Shown here: piece by piece, positions 15,198 through 24,304 of the stretch
How positions within the stretch are numbered: position 1 is the stretch's first letter
Layout of the letters: every line of letters begins with the position of its first letter
From: Hyphomicrobiales bacterium
GTDB lineage: Bacteria; Pseudomonadota; Alphaproteobacteria; Rhizobiales; Xanthobacteraceae
Direction of reading: 5' to 3'
DNA length: 53,849 nucleotides
Assembly (NCBI GenBank): GCA_017305515.1
Contig: JAFKKP010000305.1
Span: 1 to 53,849 of the forward strand
Made by a program: the position numbers and the translations under genes
Notes under the pieces: model-generated
What the model was told of the DNA's origin: nothing
Databases searched by the model: none
Seen by the model: the letters and a program-made list of their open reading frames with translations, nothing else

Positions 15198-17684
15198 TTA
15201 CTGGCTGGTGCCGGCGGACTGCGAGAAGCTGGTGCCGCCGATCGTGCGCAGGCCGATTTGCAGCATCACGCGGTGATCGGTAACGGGCGTCAGGCTCGTC
15301 GAGGTCACGTAGGCGTAATCGGTGATGTAGTTCAGCGCCAGGATAAAGCAGTCGTCCACGTAGCCCGCGCCGATGATGTACTGGTTGATCTTGTCGTTGA
15401 TGATGTCGTAGCGCGCGCCGCCCGATACCACCCAGTTCTGTGCGACTTTGAACGAGGCGGTTCCGAGGATGCCTTCGCGGCGCTGCAGATAGCCAAGTTC
15501 CGGCTGCGCGTCGTAATTGCCGTAGAGCACGCTGACCGAGAAGCGGTCGAAGTTGGCTTTGCCTTCAGCCTCGAAGCGGCGGACCGCCAGGGTCGATTCG
15601 TCGAGGCGGACGCGGGTCGAGAAATTGAACGTCGAGTTCGGCTGATACGAAATGCGGCCGACATAGTCGGAGCGCGTCGTATCGAGACCGGAGCCGATGC
15701 CGGTGTTTGTCGGATCGGGCACGGCGTAGGAGTTCAGGCCGAACAACTGATAGGACTGGCCGAACAGCACGTTGATGAATCCGCCGCGGTCGAACTGCGT
15801 CGTCGCCTGCACGCCGACATTGGCGCGTCCGCCGCCTTCGACACGGTCCCAGCCGGCAAACTTATCGACGCGGAACAGATTGCTGTCGTCGAAGGTCAGG
15901 CTTTGCGCATCTTCATTCGGCAGGCGTCCCGCGCTGGTCTCGTTCGGCCGGATGATGATCTGGCCGATCGGCTCGATCGTCGTCGAGCCCCACGGCTGCA
16001 CGTTGATAAAAGGATAGCGGTATTCGAGACCGACGGTCGGCATGATGCGCGCGACCTGCTCGGTGCCGGTCGGAATGAAATTCGACACGCCGGGCTGGGC
16101 GACGATGTTGGCGCTGATGAGATCGGCACGCAGCGAGGCAAACGGCGTGAAGATCTGACCCATCGGATCGGTGTACGACCGCCGCCACTGCACTTCACCC
16201 GACAGCCGCGTGTAATCGCCCGCCGCACCGCGCAGCAGACAGTTGGCGGGCATTCGCGCCATCGGGTCGGCCGATGTCGCCGTGCACAGGCCGTTGATGC
16301 TGGCGTTGGCATTGATCGCGTCGAAGTCGGCGGTGCCGCGGCTCAGACTCGTGAAGTTGCCCTTGTAGCTGACCTCGCCGCCGAACACGTTCCAGTTCAT
16401 GATGTTGGAATAATCGATGACCGGATGCACTTCCGGAATCTGGCTCTGGATGTCGGCGCCCGAATAGCCGAGGAAGTGCATCACGCGCGCGTCGAAGTAG
16501 CTGCGGTTGCCGACGCCGGTCAGATAGAGCTGCGACAGGCCGGTGTCTGGCACGAGCAGGAACGAACTCAGCGCGTTGCGATAGGGGCCGAGATTGTAGT
16601 CGCGGAAGAACGCAATGTCGGACACCGCGACGCCGTCCCAGCCCCAGACCCACTTGTCGTTCAGAGCGAACTGGCCCTTGGTGTCGATGCCGCCGCGCCA
16701 GGTTTTGTTGCCCGGCAGGCCAGTGAACGCGCCCGGATCAGCCTGATTGATGCCGTAGCCCCGGATTTCCCAAGAGCCGTTAATCATCCGCTGGCGGAAT
16801 TCGGCCTGAGCGAGCAAGCCTTGCCGCGTGGTGACGCGCGGCGTGACGGTGAGGTCGTAGTCCGGCGCGAGCGCGAAATAATACGGCACTTCGACGCCGA
16901 AGCCGGTGAACGTGTTCGACATCGAGTTTGGCGTCAGGAATCCCGATTTGCGCTTGACCGTCGGATCGGGCGTCGAGAAGTAGGGCAGGTAGGCGATCGG
17001 CTGGCCGAAAAATTCGAGACTGGCGTTCTCGAAATACAGCATCTTCTCGGTCTGGTTGTGAATGATGCGGGCGCCTTTGACCTGCCAGAGCGGCGGCTTT
17101 CTCGGATTGTCCTTACACGCGGCGCACGCGGTGTAGACGCCGTTCTGGAAAATCGTGACGTCGCCGTTGGTACGATCCGCGCGCGTTGCGGCCATGCGCG
17201 TCGAGTCGGCGGTATCGAGACGAAGCGAGTCGACGAAGCCGTCGCGATAATCGTCCGAGAGATCGAGCAGGTTGGCGTAAGTGATCTTTCCGTCGGAGTC
17301 GGTGAGGCGGACGTTGCCCTCGGCATGAAGCCGTTTGGTTTTCTGGTCGTAGATGACCTTGTCGGCTTCCAGCGTCGATCCGTTCCAGTAGATCTGAACG
17401 CTGCCGACCGCCGCGATGCGATTGTTGTTGTAGTCGTAGTTCATCTCCGTCGCCTGAACGAGCATCTGCCCGTCCTTGCCGACCTTGGCAGGTTTCGGCG
17501 GTTTGGGGGGAAGCTGGTTGTAGTTCAGCTTCACCTGCGCGTTGGCCGGCGAGGAGACCGGGACGGAAAGCGGGATTGTGAAAACGGCTGCGAGAATCGT
17601 GAGCAAGCCAAGGCATTCGCGGCGCAAGCGAATGCACCGCGTGACCATACGCGTCCGTCCGTGGAGGGCGGCGGTAATTTTCAC
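15198..17684 (-). CDS. lptD: LPS-assembly outer-membrane protein LptD
   Basis: Outer-membrane barrel that inserts LPS into the outer leaflet. 828 residues. A basic N-terminus and signal peptide end near SSPANAQ. An OstA/LptA-like periplasmic domain follows (ADKVIYDQKTKRLHAEGNVRLTD), then the LptD barrel (PYYFALAPDYDLTVTPRVTTRQGLL). Cysteines occur near the N-domain (CAACKDN) and in the barrel (VDDCFI), as expected for the LptD disulfides. I place the start at GTG 17684, because AGGAGG sits seven bases upstream. This start overlaps the lptG stop (TAGTG), meaning translational coupling. In-frame ATGs at 17750 and 17648 have worse ribosome-binding sites. Confidence 0.95.
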   Translation of the reverse strand: MKITAALHGRTRMVTRCIRLRRECLGLLTILAAVFTIPLSVPVSSPANAQVKLNYNQLPPKPPKPAKVGKDGQMLVQATEMNYDYNNNRIAAVGSVQIYWNGSTLEADKVIYDQKTKRLHAEGNVRLTDSDGKITYANLLDLSDDYRDGFVDSLRLDTADSTRMAATRADRTNGDVTIFQNGVYTACAACKDNPRKPPLWQVKGARIIHNQTEKMLYFENASLEFFGQPIAYLPYFSTPDPTVKRKSGFLTPNSMSNTFTGFGVEVPYYFALAPDYDLTVTPRVTTRQGLLAQAEFRQRMINGSWEIRGYGINQADPGAFTGLPGNKTWRGGIDTKGQFALNDKWVWGWDGVAVSDIAFFRDYNLGPYRNALSSFLLVPDTGLSQLYLTGVGNRSYFDARVMHFLGYSGADIQSQIPEVHPVIDYSNIMNWNVFGGEVSYKGNFTSLSRGTADFDAINANASINGLCTATSADPMARMPANCLLRGAAGDYTRLSGEVQWRRSYTDPMGQIFTPFASLRADLISANIVAQPGVSNFIPTGTEQVARIMPTVGLEYRYPFINVQPWGSTTIEPIGQIIIRPNETSAGRLPNEDAQSLTFDDSNLFRVDKFAGWDRVEGGGRANVGVQATTQFDRGGFINVLFGQSYQLFGLNSYAVPDPTNTGIGSGLDTTRSDYVGRISYQPNSTFNFSTRVRLDESTLAVRRFEAEGKANFDRFSVSVLYGNYDAQPELGYLQRREGILGTASFKVAQNWVVSGGARYDIINDKINQYIIGAGYVDDCFILALNYITDYAYVTSTSLTPVTDHRVMLQIGLRTIGGTSFSQSAGTSQ

Positions 17685-18772
17685 TACCCGTCCTCCTGAT
17701 AGAGCAAAGCCAAGAATCCCGAGAGGCCGCCCACACAAACAGGCAGCCACGCGGCAGCGAGCGGATGCATCAGCTCGGCCTTGCTCAAATCCTCAGTTAC
17801 TTTCGACAGGACGTAGAGCAGAAACCCTGCTGCAACGCCACTTAAAACCATTTTCTGGACACCGCCGAATCGGAAGAACCGCAGGCTCACGGCGGCGGCA
17901 AGTAATACCATTGCGGCGAGCAAAAACGGCCGCGCCAAGAGCTTGTGATATTGCAGCCGGTAGCCCGCCGTTGCTTGTCCGGACTTCTCGGACGAGCGGA
18001 TGTAATCCGGCAGCTGCCAGAACGGCACGGTTTCGGGCGTGGAAAAACTTCCGCGCACCTGCGCCGCCGTCAGCGTCGTTGGAAGAAGGTAGGTTTCTTC
18101 CTCCGCGAGCGGATTATCGAGGCCGTAGCGGCGGACATTTTTGAAAACCCAGCGCCCTTGTTCGAGCCGCGCTTCCTGCGCTTCGATTCGCTCCTTGAAC
18201 GGACCCGACGGATCGAAACGGAACACCGTGACGCCGGTCAGTTTGAGGCCCTGTTCCTGACTGCGCGCGGCGCTGATGACGGCCTGTCCATCGTCCGTCG
18301 CCTGATTGATCCAGAAATTCGCGCCTTCGGACGACGGCGCGTTTCCGCCTTCGAAAATCTGCGTCTCCATGCCCTTGGAGCGTTCCTGCATGTCGGCGGA
18401 AACAGGATTGTAAACGGTGGTCGCGAGCGTGCCGAGGATGAGCGCGCTCAACAGTGCGGGCGTGATGAACTCCCAGGCCGAAATTCCCGACGCGCGCGCG
18501 ACGACAAGTTCGAGCCGCCGCGACAGCGCGAGGAAGCACGACATCGCGCCGATCAGAATGCAGAACGGCATCAGCTTTTCGAGCGACAGCGGCACGCGAA
18601 ACAGCGCGGTCTGCGCGACGAACAGTCCCGACACCGAAGATACGCTGGCCGCGCGGCGCATCAGCTCGATGTAGTCGACCGTGATGATGAGCGCGAAAAT
18701 TCCGGCGAACACCGCCAGAGAAGCCAGCACGAAACGCGCCGCGAAATAACGCGCAAGGATCGTCGTCACCAT
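17684..18772 (-). CDS. lptG: LPS export ABC permease LptG
   Basis: Inner-membrane permease that, with LptF and the LptB ATPase, extracts LPS from the membrane. 362 residues. About six hydrophobic helices, three at each end around a periplasmic beta-jellyroll; typical motifs are VPFWQLPDYIR and HKLLARPFLLAAMVLLAAAV. The C-terminal half (FFRFGGVQKMVLSGVAAGF) identifies LptG rather than LptF. The ATG at 18772 gives the family start MVTTILARYFAARF; the frame stays open 63 codons upstream to a TTG, but that extension is Arg/Gly-rich and unlike LptG. The gene normally preceding it, lptF, is absent from the 484 bases up to pepA. Confidence 0.94.
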   Translation of the reverse strand: MVTTILARYFAARFVLASLAVFAGIFALIITVDYIELMRRAASVSSVSGLFVAQTALFRVPLSLEKLMPFCILIGAMSCFLALSRRLELVVARASGISAWEFITPALLSALILGTLATTVYNPVSADMQERSKGMETQIFEGGNAPSSEGANFWINQATDDGQAVISAARSQEQGLKLTGVTVFRFDPSGPFKERIEAQEARLEQGRWVFKNVRRYGLDNPLAEEETYLLPTTLTAAQVRGSFSTPETVPFWQLPDYIRSSEKSGQATAGYRLQYHKLLARPFLLAAMVLLAAAVSLRFFRFGGVQKMVLSGVAAGFLLYVLSKVTEDLSKAELMHPLAAAWLPVCVGGLSGFLALLYQEDG

Positions 18773-19256
18773 GAGGAGCGCCGCCGTGAACAATCGCCAG
18801 CCGGCGAACGAAGTGCTCCGCCGCCGTCGCAGGCCGTATGTGTCCCGCAGAAAAACTCGTAGTCGTGCGACGCCATCTTGCAGCGATGTCCCCAACCCCA
18901 AACCGCAGAAATTCGGCGGCGCGCCCAGACTCCCGAAATCGGGGGTCCCCCGCGGGCGCAAAACCGGCCTTTCCAGCAGGTTGTTATTTCACAGCATCCC
19001 TTTGATCGGTCAACAAAATGGCTGCTCTGGGGCCGGTTTTAAGACAGGGTTAATAAATCGCTCGAAGTGACGTTTGGGCCACGTCAAAACGGGGATAATT
19101 CGCCTGATTTTGACATGCGGAAATCGCATGCACTGCGCTTGGCACGACCGCCTGGAACGCGTCATAATACAGCGAATTGGGCGGGATTCTGCCGCCTTTG
19201 GCCTCTAAACCCCGCTTTCGCCCTGAATTTCCTATGATTTTTCGGAGGATTTGCCC
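18773..19256. other. gene-free divergent region where lptF would be expected
   Basis: 484 bases between lptG (-) and pepA (+). In many relatives lptF occupies this place; no frame here shows LptF-like sequence. The region contains overlapping small palindromes (CCCGAAATCGGG at 18932-18943 and GGGGGTCCCCC at 18941-18951), a larger inverted repeat at 18960-19040, and the pepA ribosome-binding site GGAGGA near 19244-19249. Confidence 0.6.
18960..19040. repeat. inverted repeat with 10-bp perfect arms
   Basis: AAAACCGGCC at 18960-18969 and GGCCGGTTTT at 19031-19040, 61 bases apart. The pairing extends inward with CCAGCAG against CTGCTCTGG (two-base bulge). No transposase and no target duplication are seen. 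It could be a long stem-loop, a small palindromic element or an operator pair. Confidence 0.55.
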
Positions 19257-20759
19257 ATGACCGACGCCGTCAAGGTCGGCTTCGTCCCGTTTTCCGCTCC
19301 GGTTCGCGGTATCCTGGTGGTCTTCTGCGACGATGCGCTGAAAGTCGGTCCACAGGCAACGAAGGCACTCGGAGGGGCGGCCGCAGCGGTCAAACGGGCG
19401 GCGGCGGCCAACCGCTTCAAGGGCAAAAACGGCGCGGTCCTCGACATTCTGGCTCCCGAATCCCTCAAAGCGGGACGACTTCTGGTGGTCGGAACCGGCA
19501 AGGCGAGCGACCTGAAGGAGATCGACTTCCTCAAGCTCGGCGGCAAGCTCGCCGCAAAGGTGAGTTCGGGCACCGAGGACGTCACGGTGATCGCCGAGAA
19601 TTCGTCCGGGCCGATGAAGGCGGCGCAAGCAGCGGGATTGGCTGCGGGTATCCGCCTGCGCAGCTATCGCTTCGATCGTTACAAGACGAAAAAGAAGGAC
19701 GACGACGCCGCGCCGCTCAAGGCGCAGTTCTCAATCGCGGTGAAGGACGTGGCTGAGGCGAAAAAAGCCTTCGCACCGGAGAGCCACATCGTCGATGGCG
19801 TCGTGATTGCGCGCGAGCTCGTCAACGAGCCGCCGAATGTTTTGTTTCCGGCCGAGTTCGCGCGGCGCGCGACGCAACTTCGCAAACTCGGCGTTCAGGT
19901 CGATGTGCTCGATGTCGCCGCGATGACCAAGCTCAAGATGGGCGCGCTGCTCGGTGTAGGGCAAGGTTCGTCGCATGACAGCCGCACCGTCATCATGCGC
20001 TGGAACGGCGGCAAGCAGGGCGAGCAGCCGATCGCCTTCATCGGCAAGGGCGTGTGCTTCGACACCGGCGGCATCTCGATCAAGCCATCCGCCTCGATGG
20101 AAGACATGAAGGGCGACATGGGCGGCGCGGCGTGCGTCGTTGGTCTGATGCATGCACTCGCCGCGCGAAAAGCCAAGGTCAACGTCATCGGCGCTATCGG
20201 CGTCGTCGAGAACATGCCGGACGGCAACGCGCAACGGCCAGGCGACATCGTCACCTCCATGTCGGGACAGACCATCGAGATCATCAATACCGACGCCGAA
20301 GGCCGGCTCGTGCTGGCGGACGTGCTCTGGTACGTCGGAAAGAAATACAAACCGAAATTCATGATCGATCTTGCAACACTCACCGGCGCAATCATGGTCG
20401 CGCTCGGCATCGACTACGCCGGATTGTTTTCCAACAATGACAAGCTCTCCGAGCGATTGATCGAGGCGGGGCAGGAAACCGGCGAGCGCGTCTGGCGCAT
20501 GCCGCTCGGCCCGGAATACGACAAGCAGATCGATTCGCAGTTTGCAGACATGAAGAACACCGGCGGCCGCAACGGCGGTTCGATCACCGCGGCGCAGTTC
20601 CTTCAGCGATTTGTCGATAACACGCCGTGGGCGCATCTCGACATCGCAGGCACCGCGATGGGCGTGCCGGCGTCCGACCTCAATCGTTCGTGGGGTTCGG
20701 GCTTCGGCGTGCGTTTGCTGAATCGTCTTGTCGCCGATCACTACGAAGCGAAGAAGTAG
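19257..20759 (+). CDS. pepA: leucyl (cytosol) aminopeptidase
   Basis: Two-metal M17 aminopeptidase that removes N-terminal residues from peptides; in E. coli it also binds DNA. 500 residues. The C-terminal catalytic domain has [16 protein letters not shown] with the metal-binding Lys/Asp, MKGDMGGAA, and the signature [12 protein letters not shown]. The N-terminal half is the usual macro-like domain. The ATG at 19257 follows GGAGGA at good spacing; a TTG two codons earlier is less likely. holC follows after 23 bases, so the two are probably co-transcribed. Confidence 0.97.
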   Translation: MTDAVKVGFVPFSAPVRGILVVFCDDALKVGPQATKALGGAAAAVKRAAAANRFKGKNGAVLDILAPESLKAGRLLVVGTGKASDLKEIDFLKLGGKLAAKVSSGTEDVTVIAENSSGPMKAAQAAGLAAGIRLRSYRFDRYKTKKKDDDAAPLKAQFSIAVKDVAEAKKAFAPESHIVDGVVIARELVNEPPNVLFPAEFARRATQLRKLGVQVDVLDVAAMTKLKMGALLGVGQGSSHDSRTVIMRWNGGKQGEQPIAFIGKGVCFDTGGISIKPSASMEDMKGDMGGAACVVGLMHALAARKAKVNVIGAIGVVENMPDGNAQRPGDIVTSMSGQTIEIINTDAEGRLVLADVLWYVGKKYKPKFMIDLATLTGAIMVALGIDYAGLFSNNDKLSERLIEAGQETGERVWRMPLGPEYDKQIDSQFADMKNTGGRNGGSITAAQFLQRFVDNTPWAHLDIAGTAMGVPASDLNRSWGSGFGVRLLNRLVADHYEAKK

Positions 20760-20782
20760 CTCACGTTTTTTCGGACGCGCCG

Positions 20783-21235
20783 ATGACCGAAGTCCTGTTC
20801 TACCATCTTCAGGATACGACGATCGAGAAAGTGCTGCCGCCGCTGCTCGAAAAATCCTACGAGCGCGGCTGGCGCGTTGCCGTGCAGACGGGTTCGGAGG
20901 AGCGCGCTGAATCGCTCGACAGTCATCTGTGGACGTATCGCGAGAATTCGTTTCTGCCGCATGGCACATGGCGCGAAGCGGACGCCGGCGAGCAGCCCAT
21001 CGTGCTGGTTCCCAGCGACGACAACCCGAACAAGGCGACGGTAAGGTTTATTGTCGATGCGGCGGGATTGCCGAAGGATTGTGCGACGTACGAACGGGTC
21101 GTGCTGGTGTTCGACGGTAACGATGATGACGCGCTTGCCGCGGCGCGCGCGGCATGGCTCGACAGCAAATCGCGCGGCTTCGCGCAGACTTATTGGCAGA
21201 CCGACGAGCGCGGCAAATGGCAGAAGCGCGAATAA
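20783..21235 (+). CDS. holC: DNA polymerase III chi subunit
   Basis: Chi subunit of the clamp-loader assembly, which links the replicase to single-strand-binding protein. 150 residues, the expected size. It begins MTEVLFYHLQ and has LPPLLEKSYERGWRVAVQ, the LWTYRENSFLPHG motif typical of HolC, and the C-terminal VVLVFDGNDDDALAAAR. The frame stays open upstream inside pepA, but the family start is the ATG at 20783. pepA-holC is a conserved neighbour pair in proteobacteria. Confidence 0.95.
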   Translation: MTEVLFYHLQDTTIEKVLPPLLEKSYERGWRVAVQTGSEERAESLDSHLWTYRENSFLPHGTWREADAGEQPIVLVPSDDNPNKATVRFIVDAAGLPKDCATYERVVLVFDGNDDDALAAARAAWLDSKSRGFAQTYWQTDERGKWQKRE

Positions 21236-21360
21236 AGCAAGCGCCGCGCCTGTTAATTATACGGCTGTTTTCCGTTGACGTGACATGCGGTTAGCCACCA
21301 AGGTGCCGCAAATTGGTGTTGCTAAGGACCGCGCGGCGCAAGGCCGCAACCGGAGTACGA

Positions 21361-21918
21361 GTGTCAGTGTCGATCGGGCGGACCATTCGAGTCGCAAAAT
21401 GCTTCGGGCTTCTGGTCGCGGTGGCGCCTGCGGTTTCCGCTTGCGGAAGCATCAGCGATTTTTCGATCAAGGATCAGCAATGGTTCGCGCGTCCCGGCAA
21501 GCTGTTCAACCAGTCGTCGATTGAAGCGCCGCCGCTCACCACTGTTCGCGCTGTCGGACCTGAAGATTTGATGTCGGCGGACGGGCAATGCGCAGGCATG
21601 CCGGCCCCCACGGCGCCTGCGGATGCAAATGCATCGACCGATGGCGGGCCGCCGCCGAACGCGGCGCCGGCTCCGACGGGTGCCGTCGCGCTCGGTCATA
21701 CCGAATGCGACGTTGCGCGCGCAGTCGGCGTAGCGCCTGATGACGTGCAACTGTCGAACGATCCGAGCGGCGAGCGGCTTGCCCTCATCACCTACAAGCA
21801 CGGTCCTCGTCCCGGTGCCTACACGTTCAAAAGCGGACGCCTGACACTGATCGATCGTGTCGAACTGCCGCCGCCGGAAAAGCCGGTCGCGAAGCCGAAG
21901 AAAAAGAAATCGGCTTAA
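21361..21918 (+). CDS. putative lipoprotein of unknown function
   Basis: 185 residues. The N-terminus carries a lipoprotein signal: basic residues, the hydrophobic run CFGLLVAVAPAVSA, then Cys in a lipobox (AVSAC, about residue 28). The mature part contains a Pro/Ala-rich insert (MPAPTAPADANAS), a short domain with EC at HTECDVARAVG and QLSNDPSGERLALITY, and a Lys-rich end. The GTG at 21361 follows GGAG with five-base spacing; a more upstream GTG (21313) would bury the signal. I do not recognise a named family; the TECDVARAVG...YTFKSGRL pattern looks like an outer-membrane-associated SmpA-type small domain, but this is weak. Confidence 0.8.
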   Translation: MSVSIGRTIRVAKCFGLLVAVAPAVSACGSISDFSIKDQQWFARPGKLFNQSSIEAPPLTTVRAVGPEDLMSADGQCAGMPAPTAPADANASTDGGPPPNAAPAPTGAVALGHTECDVARAVGVAPDDVQLSNDPSGERLALITYKHGPRPGAYTFKSGRLTLIDRVELPPPEKPVAKPKKKKSA

Positions 21919-21945
21919 CCTGAAATCCTGAAAATCTGCCTGCGC

Positions 21946-23817
21946 TCAGTTCGCGTTCTCAAGTGACGCGCTTGCGGCCAGCCATTCTTCCTCGGCGCGC
22001 TGCAAGGCTGCGACTGCGCCCGAGCGCGCCTTCGTGAGTTGCGCGGCCTGTTTGGGATCGCGCTTGAAAATATCCGGCAGCGCCAGCGCCGTGTCGATCT
22101 TCGCGATGATGCCATTGATGCGCGCCATCTCCGCCTCGGCGTCGGAGACTTTCTGCTTCAGCGGAATTTTCTTTTCCTTCTTCGGCTGTGGCTTGTCGAG
22201 ATTTTTGCTGCGCTCACTTGAAGGGCGGTCACGCCCCGACATGCGCATGCCGCGCGCGGTCAAAACCGAACGGCGATAGTCATCGAGATCGCCGTCGTAA
22301 GGCGTCACTGTCTTGTCGGCGACGACCCACAACTGATCGGCGCAGGCCTCGATGAGATAGCGGTCATGGCTGACCATGATGATCGCGCCGGGATAGTCGT
22401 TGATGGCTTCCGCAAGTGCTGCGCGGCTGTCGATGTCCAGATGGTTGGTCGGCTCGTCGAGAATAATCATGTTCGGGCCGTAGAATGTCGCGAGCCCCAG
22501 TAGCAGCCGCGCTTTCTCGCCGCCAGATAACGAACTGACCTTCGTATCGCCGGCCTTGCCCGAAAATCCGATCGCGCCGGTGCGCGCGCGCACTTTCGTC
22601 TCGGTCTCGTTCGGCATCAGCCGCCGCAAATGATCGTAGGCCGAGCCTTCGAGATCGAGCTCGTCGGTCTGATGCTGCGCGAAATAGCCGACCGATAGAT
22701 TGGCGGCGCGGACGATGTTGCCGGAAAACTGCGGCAGCTTGCCCGCCAGCAATTTCACCAGCGTCGATTTGCCGTTGCCGTTGGAGCCGAGCAGCGCAAT
22801 GCGGTCGTCATTGTCGAGACGCAGCGTGACGTGATTGAGCACCGGCTTTTTCGCGTCGTAGCCGACCGACACGTCATCGACCGCGATGATCGGCGGTGAG
22901 AGCGTTTTCTCCGGTACCGGAAAACTGATTTCCCTGACGTCCTGCGTCACGAGCGCCGTGACGGGCTTCATCTTCTCCAGCATTTTTACGCGGGATTGAG
23001 CTTGTTTCGCTTTCGATGCTTTCGCCTTGAAGCGATCGACGAAGGCTTGCAGCCGCTTGCGTTCGTCCGCCTGCTTCTTCGCGTGTTTCTGTTCGATCAT
23101 CTCGCGCGTGGCGCGCTGCTCCTCGAACGATGAGTAGGTGCCTTTGTAGAGCGTGAGCTTGCCGCGATCGAGATGCAGGATCTGATCGACCGAGGTGTCG
23201 AGCAGATCGCGATCATGGCTGAGGACGATGACGGTGCGCGGATAGTTCGCCAGATGGTCTTCCAGCCACAGCGTGCCTTCAAGATCGAGATAGTTGGTCG
23301 GCTCGTCGAGCAGCAGAAGATCGGGCGCGGCAAAGAGTGTCGCAGCAAGCGCCACGCGCATGCGCCAGCCGCCGGAAAATTCCTGACAGGCGCGCGATTG
23401 ATCCGCAGTCGAAAATCCAAGGCCGCTCAGGATCGAGGCCGCACGGGCAGGGGCCGAATGCGCGTCGATGTCGACCAGACGAGTTTGAATCTCTGCAATC
23501 CGATGCGGATCGGTCGCGGTCTCCGCTTCGCGCAAGAGCGCGTCTCGTTCGAGATCGGCCTTGAGCACCACTTCCAGGAGGCTTTCGGGGCCGTCAGGCG
23601 CTTCCTGTGCGAGCGAGCCGACCCGCCAGCGCGGCGGAATTTCGATGGTGCCGGCCTCAAGCGGAAGTTCGCCGCGGATGGCGTGAAACAGCGTCGATTT
23701 GCCAACGCCGTTGCGGCCGACGAAGCCGACGCGTGCGCCCGGCACGATCTGCACCGTGCTGTTGTCGATCAGCAATCGTCCGGCGAGGCGGATCGAAATG
23801 TCATTGATGGAAAGCAT
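21946..23817 (-). CDS. ABC-F family ATPase (YheS/Uup type)
   Basis: Soluble ATPase with two nucleotide-binding domains and no membrane part; ABC-F proteins act on ribosomes or confer antibiotic protection. 623 residues. Domain 1 has Walker A GRNGVGKST, signature EFSGGWRMR and DEPTNYLD. Domain 2 has GSNGNGKST, LSGGEKARLLLG and DEPTNHLD. The linker between them is rich in Lys and Arg (KKQADERKRLQAFVDRFKAK). The C-terminus is a charged coiled coil (KQKVSDAEAEMARINGII). Domain order and tail fit the YheS/ABCF3-like branch better than EttA; no resistance-type features can be read. It is convergent with the lipoprotein gene. Confidence 0.93.
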   Translation of the reverse strand: MLSINDISIRLAGRLLIDNSTVQIVPGARVGFVGRNGVGKSTLFHAIRGELPLEAGTIEIPPRWRVGSLAQEAPDGPESLLEVVLKADLERDALLREAETATDPHRIAEIQTRLVDIDAHSAPARAASILSGLGFSTADQSRACQEFSGGWRMRVALAATLFAAPDLLLLDEPTNYLDLEGTLWLEDHLANYPRTVIVLSHDRDLLDTSVDQILHLDRGKLTLYKGTYSSFEEQRATREMIEQKHAKKQADERKRLQAFVDRFKAKASKAKQAQSRVKMLEKMKPVTALVTQDVREISFPVPEKTLSPPIIAVDDVSVGYDAKKPVLNHVTLRLDNDDRIALLGSNGNGKSTLVKLLAGKLPQFSGNIVRAANLSVGYFAQHQTDELDLEGSAYDHLRRLMPNETETKVRARTGAIGFSGKAGDTKVSSLSGGEKARLLLGLATFYGPNMIILDEPTNHLDIDSRAALAEAINDYPGAIIMVSHDRYLIEACADQLWVVADKTVTPYDGDLDDYRRSVLTARGMRMSGRDRPSSERSKNLDKPQPKKEKKIPLKQKVSDAEAEMARINGIIAKIDTALALPDIFKRDPKQAAQLTKARSGAVAALQRAEEEWLAASASLENAN

Positions 23818-23879
23818 GCGGCCTTTTCATCGAACCGCATCGCGAACGCAACTGCTTTGTCTGAAGAAATACGCTGGGC

Positions 23880-24086
23880 TCAGAACCCGCCGACGACGGG
23901 CGGCACGATCGAGGGCGACCGTTCGCGGTCAAGCTCGGGAAGCCGCCTCCACAATTCATGCAGTTTCTGCGGTGCCGGCTGGTGCGACCTCTCAAGATCG
24001 TCGCGCAGGCGCTCGCCGATACCCCGGCAGATTGCCTGGGCGTGAATGTCGTCGATATCGATTTCCTTTTTGATCTCGTTCGTCAT
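23880..24086 (-). CDS. small acidic protein, unknown
   Basis: 68 residues, no signal peptide or membrane helix. Sequence features are a charged N-terminus (MTNEIKKEIDIDDIH), a helix-like middle (ICRGIGERLRDDLERSH) and LHELWRRLPELD, ending PPVVGG. The helix ...IGERLRDDLE...VP-like pattern vaguely recalls NepR anti-sigma factors, but the NepR core motif is not present and no PhyR or EcfG gene is near. It lies 62 bases upstream of the ABC-F gene on the same strand, so it may share its transcript. Coding status rests on the protein-like composition and codon usage. Confidence 0.6.
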   Translation of the reverse strand: MTNEIKKEIDIDDIHAQAICRGIGERLRDDLERSHQPAPQKLHELWRRLPELDRERSPSIVPPVVGGF

Positions 24087-24244
24087 GGCTATCTGCTCGA
24101 TAACAATTCAATTCCATGACGAATTAATCCCGATGCGCTGCTATCGTTTCGTCGGATGTGCGCGGATGGTGTGCACGAGGCAAAAATTAAATCGGAGACA
24201 GGCGGAACCGACGACCGCGATTCGCGGAACCGGCATGCGCGGCA

Positions 24245-24277
24245 ATAAAAATCCCCGGATGCTCGCCGCATCCGGGG
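24245..24277 (-). terminator. intrinsic terminator after the His/Gly/Trp-rich gene
   Basis: CCCCGGATGC (24253-24262) and GCATCCGGGG (24268-24277) form a 10-bp perfect stem with a 5-base loop. On the minus strand it is followed by ATTTTTATT, so it ends transcription of the gene at 24305-24568. Confidence 0.88.
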
Positions 24278-24304
24278 AAGTCGGTCAGGGAGAAATTCTG
24301 CCGC

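Noticed and set aside
15042..17699. Very long open frame (885 codons) on the plus strand across lptD
   Set aside because: It is the antisense shadow of lptD; low-complexity Arg/Ala/Val product without recognisable domains, while the minus-strand frame is a full LptD.
18773..18961. 63-codon N-terminal extension of LptG
   Set aside because: It starts with TTG, is Arg/Gly-rich and unlike the LptG family, which starts at the ATG at 18772.
18960..19040. Inverted repeat as an IS or transposon end pair
   Set aside because: The 61 bases between the arms encode nothing, no transposase and no target duplication are visible; kept only as a repeat.
23880..24086. Small protein as a NepR-type anti-sigma factor
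   Set aside because: Only a vague helix pattern matches; the NepR core motif is missing and no phyR, ecfG or histidine-kinase gene is near.
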